This document shows, one piece after another, positions 1-7,308 of a stretch of DNA of 17,040 bases (position 1 is its first letter; each line of letters begins with the position of its first letter). The notes beneath the pieces were generated by a model. That model had not been told where the DNA came from, ran no database searches, and was given only the letters and a program-made list of their open reading frames with translations. This DNA comes from an uncultured Candidatus Saccharibacteria bacterium (lineage in GTDB: Bacteria > Patescibacteria > Saccharimonadia > Saccharimonadales > JAEWBQ01): positions 1 to 17,040 of the forward strand of contig CAMPGV010000015.1 in the NCBI GenBank assembly GCA_946885745.1, read 5' to 3'. Position numbers and translations under genes: made by a program.

Positions 1-2
1 CT

Positions 3-11
3 ATTATAGCA
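3..11 (-). promoter_or_regulatory. Extended -10 promoter for the next minus-strand gene, outside the window
   Basis: On the minus strand the sequence reads TGC-TATAAT, a perfect extended -10 box, 19 bases after the ftsA stop codon and two bases from the window edge. No good -35 is visible at 17 bp. By analogy with the other genes here, the start codon should lie about 4-7 bases beyond the edge. The usual gene after ftsA is ftsZ, but that gene is not visible. Confidence 0.5.
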
Positions 12-30
12 CTTATTGTTCAGATTAAAT

Positions 31-1272
31 TTACCCCTTGAACTTGTCAAGGAACTTACCGATCATACCGGTAGCAGACTTGAGTGTCTTCTTGCCGTCA
101 AAGCCATTTCCGGCAGCCGGCGCAAAGCTGTTCACGCCCTCGGCATCAGCAAGCATCAGCCCAATTGCAGCTGCGTACTGCGGATCCTCGGCCTGTTCAG
201 CAACACCAGCAAAGCCAGTAGGCTTACCGAGACGCGCAGCAAGCCCTAATTGTTGCTTTGCGAAATCTGCGATACCCTTTAATTTAGCGCCGCCGCCCAC
301 CAGCACAACGCCGCTCGGCAACTGTCCGGCGCGACCGGCCTTCTTAAGCTCTTTGGCAACCGCCTCAAAAATCTCTTCAAGACGAGCTTCAACGATTTCA
401 TCAATGTCTGTTGAATTAAAATTAATCGTTTCACTGTCATGTGTCACGCTAATATTTTCCGACTCAGAGCGCGGTATCGCCCCGGCGTGTGTCACCTTCA
501 CCTTCTCGGCAACTTCAGGATCAGTTTTCAGTCCAATTGCCAGATCATTGGTAATATTCATTGCACCCAGTGGAACAACGGCAACATACTGGAGGTCGCC
601 TTCTTCGAAGATCGCGACACTCGTTGTCGCTCCGCCCATATCAATAACCGCAACGCCGTTCTCGCGTTGCTGCTCTGTTAAGACAGCTCGAGCTGAAGCG
701 AGAACCGAAGGGATAGTTGCGTGCGCCTCCACCTTAGCCATGTCGGCTGTCTTGTGAAGGTTCTGGAGATGCGGCACCAGTGCAGAGATAACATTTGCGT
801 TGATTTCCAAGCGGGTGCCCGTCATACCAAGCGGATCTTTAATATTATCCTGCCCGTCCAGACGGTAGCTGTGTGGCACAACTTCGAGAATTTCACGATT
901 AGCCGGTACTTTGCCGATCGTTGCCACCTCTTCGATACGCGCCAGGTCATCAGGCGTAATCTCATGGTCCATTGCACCAACCGCAATCATGCCGTCAGCC
1001 TTAGTACTTAAGATATGCGACCCGTTAATACTCAGAGCAGCCCCATTAACCTGGTAGCCGCTCATACGCTCGGCTTCGCCAAGCGCCGTATCGATAGCGT
1101 GCGCCGGACCGGTGAGATTAGCGACCGCACCCTTGCGCATTCCGCTGTTAGGTGCCTGACCAACGCCAACAATCGTTGGTGTCCCTGTTGTACCGTCCAA
1201 GTGGCCGATGACACAGCGCACTGCCGTGGTGCCAATATCAATACCGACCACATACCGAGAAGTTTCTTGCAT
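31..1272 (-). CDS. ftsA: Cell division protein FtsA
   Basis: Actin-like ATPase that tethers FtsZ filaments to the inner face of the membrane and recruits later divisome proteins. The 413 residues have the family layout: phosphate-1 motif GIDIGTTAVRC at 10-20, the 1C subdomain around 85-165, phosphate-2 motif IDMGGATT at 210-217, and adenosine motif VGGG at 325-328. The last 14 residues (GMIGKFLDKFKG end) form a short basic amphipathic helix, the usual membrane-targeting sequence, after a flexible linker. The length is normal. The ATG lies 7 bases past a TATACT box with no Shine-Dalgarno, so the mRNA is probably leaderless. It diverges from murI. Another extended -10 box follows the stop, suggesting that the next gene is transcribed separately. 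Confidence 0.96.
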   Translation of the reverse strand: MQETSRYVVGIDIGTTAVRCVIGHLDGTTGTPTIVGVGQAPNSGMRKGAVANLTGPAHAIDTALGEAERMSGYQVNGAALSINGSHILSTKADGMIAVGAMDHEITPDDLARIEEVATIGKVPANREILEVVPHSYRLDGQDNIKDPLGMTGTRLEINANVISALVPHLQNLHKTADMAKVEAHATIPSVLASARAVLTEQQRENGVAVIDMGGATTSVAIFEEGDLQYVAVVPLGAMNITNDLAIGLKTDPEVAEKVKVTHAGAIPRSESENISVTHDSETINFNSTDIDEIVEARLEEIFEAVAKELKKAGRAGQLPSGVVLVGGGAKLKGIADFAKQQLGLAARLGKPTGFAGVAEQAEDPQYAAAIGLMLADAEGVNSFAPAAGNGFDGKKTLKSATGMIGKFLDKFKG

Positions 1273-1279
1273 ACCATCG

Positions 1280-1308
1280 AGTATACCGCTTATGCGTTAT
1301 TTTGCCTA
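1280..1308 (-). promoter_or_regulatory. ftsA promoter
   Basis: On the minus strand, TAGGCA (1303-1308, weak -35), a 17-bp spacer and TATACT (1280-1285, -10). Only 7 bases separate the -10 from the ftsA ATG, placing the expected transcript start at or next to the A of ATG. The -35 overlaps the -35 of the divergent murI promoter. Confidence 0.65.
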
Positions 1309-1330
1309 GCGTTTGAAAGGTGTGTACACT
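1302..1330 (+). promoter_or_regulatory. murI promoter
   Basis: TTGCCT (1302-1307), a 17-bp spacer and TACACT (1325-1330), preceded by TGTG. Six bases separate the -10 from the ATG at 1337, so a leaderless message is predicted. There is no Shine-Dalgarno. The -35 lies on top of the ftsA -35 on the other strand. Confidence 0.65.
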
Positions 1331-1336
1331 AACAAT

Positions 1337-1987
1337 ATGAAGCTCGGTGTATTCGACAGTGGGATTGGCGGCGAGGCGGTTGCTGCCGCACTCCAGCAGA
1401 CATTTCCGGAGGCAGAAATCATCACGGTCAACGACCATGACAATGTTCCCTACGGCGAAAAGCCCAAAGGAGCTGTCATCCTTCTCACCAAGGCTGCCAT
1501 TCAGCCTCTCCTAAAGGCGCAGTGCGATGTTATTATCCTGGCCTGCAATACTGCGACCGCCCTAGCGATTGAGCAACTTCGTACGGACTATCCTGATCAG
1601 AAATTTATCGGCATCGAACCGATGATCAAGACCGCGGCGGCCACCACCAAGACCGGCACTATTGCCGTCTGCGCCACCTGGGCCACGCTTGGAAGCGAGC
1701 GCTATGCCGAGCTCGTCGAACGCTACGGTAAGCACCTGACTATTCTTGAGCCGGACTGCAGTCAATGGGCGTACTGGATCGAACACAATCAACTCAATCA
1801 CGACCACATAAAGGAAAACATTGATGAAGTTTGCGGCAAAGGCGCCGATGTCATCGTCCTCGGCTGCACGCATTATCACTGGATCAAAGATGATATCATT
1901 ACGCTCGCACAGGGTCGCGCCACTATTCTCGAGCCGTCCGAAGCTATTGGTCGCCGCGTTAGCGAACTGCTTAAGATCCAGGCGTAA
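1337..1987 (+). CDS. murI: Glutamate racemase (short form)
   Basis: Converts L-glutamate to the D-glutamate used in peptidoglycan stem peptides. Visible family motifs are GVFDSGIGG at 4-12 (catalytic Asp7-Ser8), PYG at 38-40, ACNTAT with catalytic Cys70, and LGCTHY with the second catalytic Cys177. The protein is 216 residues, some 40-60 shorter than well-known MurI enzymes, yet both cysteines are kept, so it is probably active. I chose the ATG at 1337 rather than the in-frame ATG 24 bases upstream, because the upstream one lies inside the promoter and the family motif begins right after MKLG. It ends 3 bases from the convergent DUF2306 gene. Confidence 0.92.
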   Translation: MKLGVFDSGIGGEAVAAALQQTFPEAEIITVNDHDNVPYGEKPKGAVILLTKAAIQPLLKAQCDVIILACNTATALAIEQLRTDYPDQKFIGIEPMIKTAAATTKTGTIAVCATWATLGSERYAELVERYGKHLTILEPDCSQWAYWIEHNQLNHDHIKENIDEVCGKGADVIVLGCTHYHWIKDDIITLAQGRATILEPSEAIGRRVSELLKIQA

Positions 1988-1990
1988 CGC

Positions 1991-2482
1991 TTATTTTATG
2001 GCCTGCCGAGCAATCACTTTACTGCGATATTGCGCAAAGAAATAAAGGCCGCATATAAATAAGGCAGCACTGATGAAAATTAGACTCACAAAGAGGAAAA
2101 AGAGTGGTGTCTGTTGCGTCGCCAGCTGCGGAATACGGCGCGTGGGTACGGCTATTACGCCTACCAGCGCACCGACGGACCCAAAATAACTGCCGATCAT
2201 GTTCGCCTTATGAGCGGCAATATTACCCTTGATAGCCGCAAATAGCCCAAGTGAAACGGTCAAAATCGTAAATAACGACAGCCCATGCAGCCAACTAAAT
2301 CCCTCGCTAACTCCTTGGATAAAGAACGAGCTCACGCAGACCGTATACATACTGACTACCCAAGTCCGACCGACCATGCGGTGAAATCGATCACCCTTCT
2401 TGGGGCGTAGTAGTTGAAACGCACCGAGCAGCAAACTCAGTGAAGCCGTAATGGCATGGAGAATAATCAGCACCGTCCACAT
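1991..2482 (-). CDS. DUF2306-type membrane protein
   Basis: Polytopic protein of 163 residues with about five hydrophobic helices (roughly 3-25, 42-60, 66-85, 96-115 and 125-150). It resembles DUF2306 proteins: an early helix with a His (ILHAITASLSLLLGAFQLL), an HRMVGRTWV segment near 34-42, SSFFI around 51-55, a GFSWLHGLS motif near 61-69, and an AHKANM motif near 90-95. The conserved histidines and arginines at membrane edges are typical of that family, whose function is unknown. It is the last gene of the rpsU-yqeY-adk-map series, with its ATG five bases after the map stop, so it is probably translated by coupling. It has no signal peptide apart from the first helix. Confidence 0.75.
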   Translation of the reverse strand: MWTVLIILHAITASLSLLLGAFQLLRPKKGDRFHRMVGRTWVVSMYTVCVSSFFIQGVSEGFSWLHGLSLFTILTVSLGLFAAIKGNIAAHKANMIGSYFGSVGALVGVIAVPTRRIPQLATQQTPLFFLFVSLIFISAALFICGLYFFAQYRSKVIARQAIK

Positions 2483-2487
2483 AGAGA

Positions 2488-3243
2488 CTAGACCTGCGTC
2501 AATATTTCAGCGCCATCTTCTGTAATCAGCACTGTGTGTTCAAAGTGAGCCGCAAGGCTGCCATCACGGGTCGAGATCGTCCAGTGATCATCTTCGGTGT
2601 AGATTTTTTCCTTGCCCAGTGTCGCCATCGGCTCGATCGCAATCGTATCACCCGGCTGAAGCAAGACACCCGTTCCCTTGCGGCCATAGTTGGGAATTTC
2701 TGGCGGCATATGCATCTCAAGCCCGACACCATGACCAACAAGTTCACGAATAATCCCAAGTTTGCCCTGCATAAGCACTTGCTCAATCGCGGCGCCAATG
2801 TCACCCGTATAAACCGGACCCTTAATCGAGTCAATTCCAGCATAGAGGCTGCGCTCTGTGACATTTAATAAGTGCTTGATTGCACCTTTTGGCTCCTCGC
2901 CAACCACCATCGTAAATGCTGAGTCGGTCTTCATTCCTTTGTAGGTAATAACGAGGTCAAAGCCGACCACATCGCCTTTCTCAAAGCGGTAGTCAGTCGG
3001 GACGCCATGAACAATCTGATCATTGGTGCTGATGCAGATCACTGCTGGAAAATTCACCTCACTAGTCTTGTAGGTCGCCACGGCACCGAGGCGCTTAATT
3101 TCCGCTTCTACCCAGGCGTCAACTTCGCGCTCACTCATACCGACCTGAACGTATGTCTTAATACCCTCGAAGATCGTCGCGAGCAGCTTGCCGCCTTCGC
3201 GCATTGCCTGAATCTGTGCCGGTGTTTTCGCTGGTTGTGCCAT
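2488..3243 (-). CDS. map: Type I methionine aminopeptidase
   Basis: Removes the initiator methionine from nascent proteins after deformylation. The 251 residues form a complete pita-bread metalloprotease of the short type I class with no N-terminal extension. The expected residues are all present: His79 in VHGVP, metal ligands Asp96 and Asp107, His171 in GHGVG, Glu204 in AIEPM and Glu235 in FEHTV. The start codon overlaps the adk stop by one base (TAATG), so translation is coupled. The adk-map pairing is familiar from ribosomal protein operons; here the pair sits behind rpsU and yqeY. def and fmt, the partner enzymes of N-terminal processing, lie elsewhere in the window. Confidence 0.96.
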   Translation of the reverse strand: MAQPAKTPAQIQAMREGGKLLATIFEGIKTYVQVGMSEREVDAWVEAEIKRLGAVATYKTSEVNFPAVICISTNDQIVHGVPTDYRFEKGDVVGFDLVITYKGMKTDSAFTMVVGEEPKGAIKHLLNVTERSLYAGIDSIKGPVYTGDIGAAIEQVLMQGKLGIIRELVGHGVGLEMHMPPEIPNYGRKGTGVLLQPGDTIAIEPMATLGKEKIYTEDDHWTISTRDGSLAAHFEHTVLITEDGAEILTQV

Positions 3244-3788
3244 TACGCTAAATTATGAGCTCCCAACTCCTCAACAATCCGATCATGCACCTGTCCGACC
3301 GTACCAGTTCCGTCAATATGAACAATGTGAATACCCTCTTCAGTCAGATAACTAAGGATTGGATACATTTCTGTACGATAAATTTTAAGACGTTCATCAA
3401 TCGCTTCCGGTGTGTCATCTGCACGACCTCGTACTTCGAGGCGCTTCAACAGCTCACTCTTTGGTACTTCAAGGACAATGACCAGCTTGATATCACGGCC
3501 ATGGTGCGTCTGTGACTCCACCAGCCACTTCGCCTGTGCGAGCTGACGCGGAAAGCCATCGATGATGACCCGGTCGATGTTGGTGGATCGCGCAATCGCC
3601 TCGCCCATGAGCGCATTCACGCGAACCGGATCAACAAGACCACCGCCCTGCATTTGGGCGAATAGCTCTGGATCGCGCGTGTCGCGCAGCAACTGACCCG
3701 CACTTAGCCAGCGCCAACCCTGACGAGCCGCCAGCATCTGTCCCTGCACGCTCTTACCCGCGCCGGCTGGTCCGAAAAATACGATCAT
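3243..3788 (-). CDS. adk: Adenylate kinase, short form without a LID insertion
   Basis: Catalyses ATP + AMP = 2 ADP. Visible motifs are the P-loop GPAGAGKS at 6-13, SAGQLLR (AMP-binding helix, usually S-x-G-D-x-L-R) at 29-35, DGFPR at 77-81, and RGR at 120-122 running directly into ADDTPEAIDERL. The LID insertion of about 30 residues found in E. coli-type Adk between those two arginine segments is absent, giving 181 residues instead of about 214. The hydrophobic sheet (KLVIVLEV) is normal. The gene has a good Shine-Dalgarno (AAAAGGAG, 3794-3801) and lies 18 bases after yqeY; its stop overlaps the map start. A related nucleotide kinase is possible, but DGFPR and operon position favour Adk. Confidence 0.9.
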   Translation of the reverse strand: MIVFFGPAGAGKSVQGQMLAARQGWRWLSAGQLLRDTRDPELFAQMQGGGLVDPVRVNALMGEAIARSTNIDRVIIDGFPRQLAQAKWLVESQTHHGRDIKLVIVLEVPKSELLKRLEVRGRADDTPEAIDERLKIYRTEMYPILSYLTEEGIHIVHIDGTGTVGQVHDRIVEELGAHNLA

Positions 3789-3806
3789 GTTTACTCCTTT
3801 TTGTGT

Positions 3807-4259
3807 TTAGTTCAATGCTTCTTTAACAAGTTTTGCGATCAATGCGCCGTCAGCGGTATTGCCAGCCTGCGCTTTGACAGCACCGATCACCTGGCCCATC
3901 ATACGGGCGTCAGTAGCACCAAGCTCAGCGACCTTGGCGTCAACAATTGCTTTTACTTCAGCTTCAGATAGTTGCTGCGGAAGATAGCGGCTTAATACTT
4001 CAGCCTCGCGGCGCTCCTCAGCGGCCGATTCTTCGCGACCGTTCTGCTCGTAGAGCGTCGCACTTTCATGGCGCTTTTTGACTTCTTTAGCAATCACCTT
4101 TTCAATTTCAGCATCCGCGAGACCTTCGTCGCGCTTACCTTGGGCTACTTCTTCGTTCAAAATAGCCGCCTTGAGATTACGGAGAGTATCACCCACAAAA
4201 CGATCGCCGCCCAAAAGAGCGGCTTTAGTATCGTCTTGCAAGCGCTGCATTAGCGCCAT
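3807..4259 (-). CDS. yqeY: GatB/YqeY domain protein
   Basis: Stand-alone YqeY protein of 150 residues, related to the C-terminal tRNA-binding tail domain of GatB, an amidotransferase subunit. Its own function is not well defined. The two-part helical architecture is clear: a charged N-terminal helical bundle (1-85) with the typical RNLKAAILNEEVAQGK and EVKKRHESATLYEQNGREE segments, then EVLSRYLPQQLSEAEVKAIV near 87-106 and a small C-terminal domain with MMGQVIGAVK. It lies three bases after rpsU, an arrangement seen in many bacteria. An alternative start at Met4 is possible, since no clear Shine-Dalgarno separates the two; coupling to rpsU is likely. Confidence 0.9.
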   Translation of the reverse strand: MALMQRLQDDTKAALLGGDRFVGDTLRNLKAAILNEEVAQGKRDEGLADAEIEKVIAKEVKKRHESATLYEQNGREESAAEERREAEVLSRYLPQQLSEAEVKAIVDAKVAELGATDARMMGQVIGAVKAQAGNTADGALIAKLVKEALN

Positions 4260-4262
4260 AAA

Positions 4263-4478
4263 TTAGCGGATTCCCAGGCGAGCTTTCGCCAGCTTATCTG
4301 CCTTGCGCTCTTTGCGAATAATCGCCTTTGCGCGACGCTCAGTCTTGCTGAGTGGCTTGCTGAAGCGCATAGAAGCCTTAGCCTCTGCTAGCACACCGCT
4401 CTGCAGCACCTTGCGGTTGAAACGACGAATAAGGTTTTCGTTCGCTTCGCGTTCGTCTTTACGTGTAACTTGTACCAT
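4263..4478 (-). CDS. rpsU: Small ribosomal subunit protein bS21
   Basis: Small, very basic 30S protein that helps in mRNA binding during initiation. The 71 residues include the family core: an initial VQV beta strand, then NENLIRRFNRKVLQSGVL, and a Lys/Arg-rich helix (SKTERRAKAIIRKERKADK). It is the first gene of the rpsU-yqeY-adk-map-DUF2306 operon. The start is fixed by the family N-terminus. A GGAG lies only two bases before the ATG, too close for a normal Shine-Dalgarno, and the predicted transcript start is about two bases from the ATG, so this message is nearly leaderless. Confidence 0.95.
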   Translation of the reverse strand: MVQVTRKDEREANENLIRRFNRKVLQSGVLAEAKASMRFSKPLSKTERRAKAIIRKERKADKLAKARLGIR

Positions 4479-4487
4479 ATCTCCGCT

Positions 4488-4516
4488 ATTGTAACAGAGA
4501 TATTGTTTTCACGCAA
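4488..4516 (-). promoter_or_regulatory. Promoter of the rpsU operon
   Basis: Minus strand: TTGCGT (4511-4516), 17-bp spacer, TACAAT (4488-4493). Nine bases separate the -10 from the rpsU ATG. Overlapping palindromes AACCGGTT and GGTTAACC (4515-4526) begin at the outer edge of the -35. Confidence 0.7.
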
Positions 4517-4525
4517 CCGGTTAAC

Positions 4526-5035
4526 CTAACCAGCAAATGACTGCCAGGCGTTATTATCATAGAACCAGTGACGCGTTGAGCCACCAGTACTAACGCCCGC
4601 ATTGGTGCAAATGCCCGCACTACCGCCCGTAAAGCCGTATGATGCCTCGCGCAGAACGCCCGATGGGGTATACTCAAACACCTTTCCTGACTTTGACGAA
4701 GCCACCAAGGCAAACGTATCAATTGAACCTGAGTTCGGCCAGCAGTACACAAGGTTGTAATACGAGACCCCATTATAGAAATGATTTCCGTACGCACCTT
4801 TTGTCACCTTGAGCCCAAGATTATACATATCAACACCACTTGTCGGATATACCCCATCGGTAGTTGCGTACGCCTTTAGCTTACGAGCGATCATGCTCAT
4901 ATCATTTTGCACCGCCACATCATTGGCACGGTTCTGAATGCCATTAAATGCCACGACCGTAATAGCAGCCAAGATAGCAATTACTACAATCACAATTAAA
5001 AGCTCGACGATCGTAAAACCTTTTTGCTGCATCAT
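4526..5035 (-). CDS. Type IV prepilin-like protein, second of a tandem pair
   Basis: Prepilin with a short leader MMQQKG cut before Phe; the mature protein begins FTIVELLIVIVV with Glu at +5, the signature for prepilin peptidase processing and pilus assembly. One long hydrophobic N-terminal helix ends at AAITVVAFNGIQNRA, then a globular C-terminal domain with two cysteines and many Gly, Ser and Tyr residues. Three starts are possible: 5050 (TAATG overlap with the upstream stop), 5035, and 5032. I chose 5035 because AGGGGAGGG precedes the ATGATG pair; 5032 has the better SD spacing. It is probably co-transcribed with the preceding pilin gene. Major or minor pilin status cannot be told. No pilus assembly genes are in the window. 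Confidence 0.85.
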   Translation of the reverse strand: MMQQKGFTIVELLIVIVVIAILAAITVVAFNGIQNRANDVAVQNDMSMIARKLKAYATTDGVYPTSGVDMYNLGLKVTKGAYGNHFYNGVSYYNLVYCWPNSGSIDTFALVASSKSGKVFEYTPSGVLREASYGFTGGSAGICTNAGVSTGGSTRHWFYDNNAWQSFAG

Positions 5036-5049
5036 CCCTCCCCTTGCCA

Positions 5050-5574
5050 TTACGACACCACCGGTAGCGCGTAGCGACAAACTATATCAGCACCTGACGT
5101 CGACGACCACATAGCGCGTGTCCCACCGAGCGAAGGACAAGAGCTGGTTCCGTACTGCAAGAAATACACATAGAAGCCTGTGTGACTACTGCCATCCGGC
5201 ATACTGTAATTTGTCGTATAGTTGATCAGCGATCCAGTACTTCGCAGCAATGAATTTGACGCACTGTTCATATATGGCGACAATTCCGAAGCCAGTGCTG
5301 AAGTCTGCGTCGCGTTTGCCGTACCGTTGCAGTCATTCAGGCCCCCAAAGCACGCAATGTAACCGGTTGCGATAGGATAAGTACTTTTATCAGCTCCATA
5401 CGAAGCAAGGGCTTTGACATACTGCGTCATGCCACTCACTATTTGTGAACTTCTCGCCCGGTTCTGGATACCGTTATAGGCGACAATTGTAATGGCCGCA
5501 AGAATGGCAATTACTACGATAACAATCAGCAGTTCAACAATTGTAAAACCTTTTTGTTTTGCGCCCACGTTCAT
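5050..5574 (-). CDS. Type IV prepilin-like protein, first of a tandem pair
   Basis: Prepilin of 174 residues with leader MNVGAKQKG and mature start FTIVELLIVIVV (Glu at +5). The hydrophobic helix and its end (ILAAITIVAYNGIQNRA) are almost identical to the neighbouring pilin, but the C-terminal domains differ, as in paralogous pilin pairs. The C-terminal domain has several cysteines (in the ACFGGLNDC, SSCPS and IVCRY segments) that could form disulfides outside the cell. The start is set by the standard leader and by a promoter just upstream. The stop overlaps an ATG of the second pilin frame (TAATG). It follows recJ closely but has its own promoter. Confidence 0.88.
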   Translation of the reverse strand: MNVGAKQKGFTIVELLIVIVVIAILAAITIVAYNGIQNRARSSQIVSGMTQYVKALASYGADKSTYPIATGYIACFGGLNDCNGTANATQTSALASELSPYMNSASNSLLRSTGSLINYTTNYSMPDGSSHTGFYVYFLQYGTSSCPSLGGTRAMWSSTSGADIVCRYALPVVS

Positions 5575-5582
5575 TGCCCTTT

Positions 5583-5611
5583 AGTGTAATACATCGCCCT
5601 TATGGTTGCAA
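5583..5611 (-). promoter_or_regulatory. Pilin pair promoter
   Basis: Minus strand: TTGCAA (5606-5611), 17-bp spacer, TACACT (5583-5588). The -35 lies just past the recJ stop. Eight bases separate the -10 from the pilin ATG, so the message would be leaderless or nearly so. Confidence 0.7.
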
Positions 5612-5613
5612 AG

Positions 5614-7305
5614 TCAGTCGCTCGTTTCAAGGTGCAGCAAACGTCCTTCGACGCTCTTCCGCCCCTGCCACTCATTCAACATCGGCTGAAACCACACCGT
5701 GACATACTCACCCGGCTCCACAAAAAAGTGCGGCGGCGCACTAAATGCAAGCGCCTGAAGCGGTCGGCCGGTCTTATCCTGAAGCTCAAGCTTTACATGC
5801 TGTGCCTCAGCTCCCATGCGCCGAAGGCCCGTTACAAGTACCGCTTCAGCACGCAAAATCGGCTCTGGATTGGCGCTGCCGAATGGCTCCATCGCAGCGA
5901 GAGCATCCAACAGCTCCTCGTTCAGTTCACTGAAATCCACCACTGTCACATCCGCCTTCGGAAGGAGGAGTGCCTGTTGGTTGAATAACTTTTGTGAACG
6001 ATAGAACTCATTGACGCGCGCTCGAAAGGCAGCGATATTCGCCGTCGGAAGCGTCACACCGGCCGCTAGCTTATGGCCGCCGCCCTTAGTAATCAAATCA
6101 TCACTTGCCCTAATTGCGTCAGCTGCACTGAAATCACCGTACGAGCGCGCCGAGCCCTTGGCTTCATCACCCAGCTCTTCTAGTACATACGTCGGCTTCT
6201 GATATTTCTCAAGGAGCTTTGCCGCCACAATTCCAATAATGCCATGACTCCAGCCAGGACTACTCACAACAAGAACTGAGTCGTTCTTATACTGCTCAGC
6301 CTGGATGATCGCCTCTTTGAAAATCTTATCTTGCTCGCCTCGACGCGCCAGATTGAGTGCGTCTAACTGGTTCGCCTTTTCAAGCGCCAGCCGGCCGTCT
6401 TTTGCGCGCAACATATCGAGGGCATATTGCGCCGTCTCTAGGCGACCCGCCGCGTTCATGCGCGGACCAAGCCCAAAACCAAGATGCCTCGCATTCACCT
6501 GCTCAGGCTCCACGCCGGCCACTGTCATTAGCGCCCGGAGACCAGGGCGTCGCGTCTTCGACAGCACCTTCAGCCCCCACGAAACGTGCATACGGTTCTC
6601 GTCAACCAACGTCACCACATCACACACCGTTCCAAGTGCCACAAGATCGAGTAGCCACTTTTCTTGCCCTACCGATAAGCCTTCAAGCCTTGTTTGAAGT
6701 GCCTGCACCAGTTTAAACGCCACACCCACTCCAGGCAGATCAAGAAACGGATAGATTTTGCCGTGCAGCTCCGAGCCAGCCTTTAGCTGCAGCTTCTCAT
6801 ATTCATCAGGGTAATCCTGAAGGAGACGCTTCGGATTGATCACTCCGACCGCTGGTGGCTGCACCGGTGCCACGTTATGGTGGTCTGTCACAATCACCTC
6901 AACCCCAAGCTCACCGGCACGGACAATCTCTTTCTCGCTCAAGCTACCGCAGTCCACCGTCACCACCAATGTTGCCCCAGCGGCGGCAATTCGCTCTACC
7001 GCATCAACTGTTAGTCCGTATCCCTCAACAAATCGGTTCGGTATAAACGCGTCAACATTCTCAAATCCAAATGACTCAAAAGCATCGAGCAGTACAGTCG
7101 TCGCCGTCAAGCCATCGATATCGTAGTCACCATAGATGGTGATCTTCTCCTGCACCTCACGCGCTTTTACGAGCCGACCGACTGCCTTGTCCATATCCGG
7201 TAGTAAAAATGGATCATGTCCCGCCTCGTAGCGAGGCGACAAAAACAGCTCGCGCACCTCTCCTGTGAGGCCGCGAGCCTTTAAAATGTCCTCAAAGAGA
7301 GACAT
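5614..7305 (-). CDS. recJ: Single-stranded-DNA-specific exonuclease RecJ
   Basis: 5'-3' single-strand DNA exonuclease of the DHH phosphoesterase superfamily, acting in recombination and repair. Of 563 residues, the DHH domain shows motif I YGDYDIDGLTAT (58-69), VTVDCG (115-120) and the DHH motif itself at 141-143; later come DLVALGTVCDVV and the GLGPRMNAAGR segment. The DHHA1 domain carries GGGHKLAAG, the metal and DNA contact loop, and an OB-like C-terminal domain follows. All catalytic aspartates and histidines expected of the family are present. It starts 3 bases after the winged-helix gene, so the two form an operon. It ends in TGA. Confidence 0.95.
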   Translation of the reverse strand: MSLFEDILKARGLTGEVRELFLSPRYEAGHDPFLLPDMDKAVGRLVKAREVQEKITIYGDYDIDGLTATTVLLDAFESFGFENVDAFIPNRFVEGYGLTVDAVERIAAAGATLVVTVDCGSLSEKEIVRAGELGVEVIVTDHHNVAPVQPPAVGVINPKRLLQDYPDEYEKLQLKAGSELHGKIYPFLDLPGVGVAFKLVQALQTRLEGLSVGQEKWLLDLVALGTVCDVVTLVDENRMHVSWGLKVLSKTRRPGLRALMTVAGVEPEQVNARHLGFGLGPRMNAAGRLETAQYALDMLRAKDGRLALEKANQLDALNLARRGEQDKIFKEAIIQAEQYKNDSVLVVSSPGWSHGIIGIVAAKLLEKYQKPTYVLEELGDEAKGSARSYGDFSAADAIRASDDLITKGGGHKLAAGVTLPTANIAAFRARVNEFYRSQKLFNQQALLLPKADVTVVDFSELNEELLDALAAMEPFGSANPEPILRAEAVLVTGLRRMGAEAQHVKLELQDKTGRPLQALAFSAPPHFFVEPGEYVTVWFQPMLNEWQGRKSVEGRLLHLETSD

Positions 7306-7308
7306 AGC

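Noticed and set aside
38..757. Long plus-strand open frame antisense to ftsA
   Set aside because: No family resemblance, Ser/Ala-rich translation typical of a codon shadow, and ftsA on the other strand is certain.
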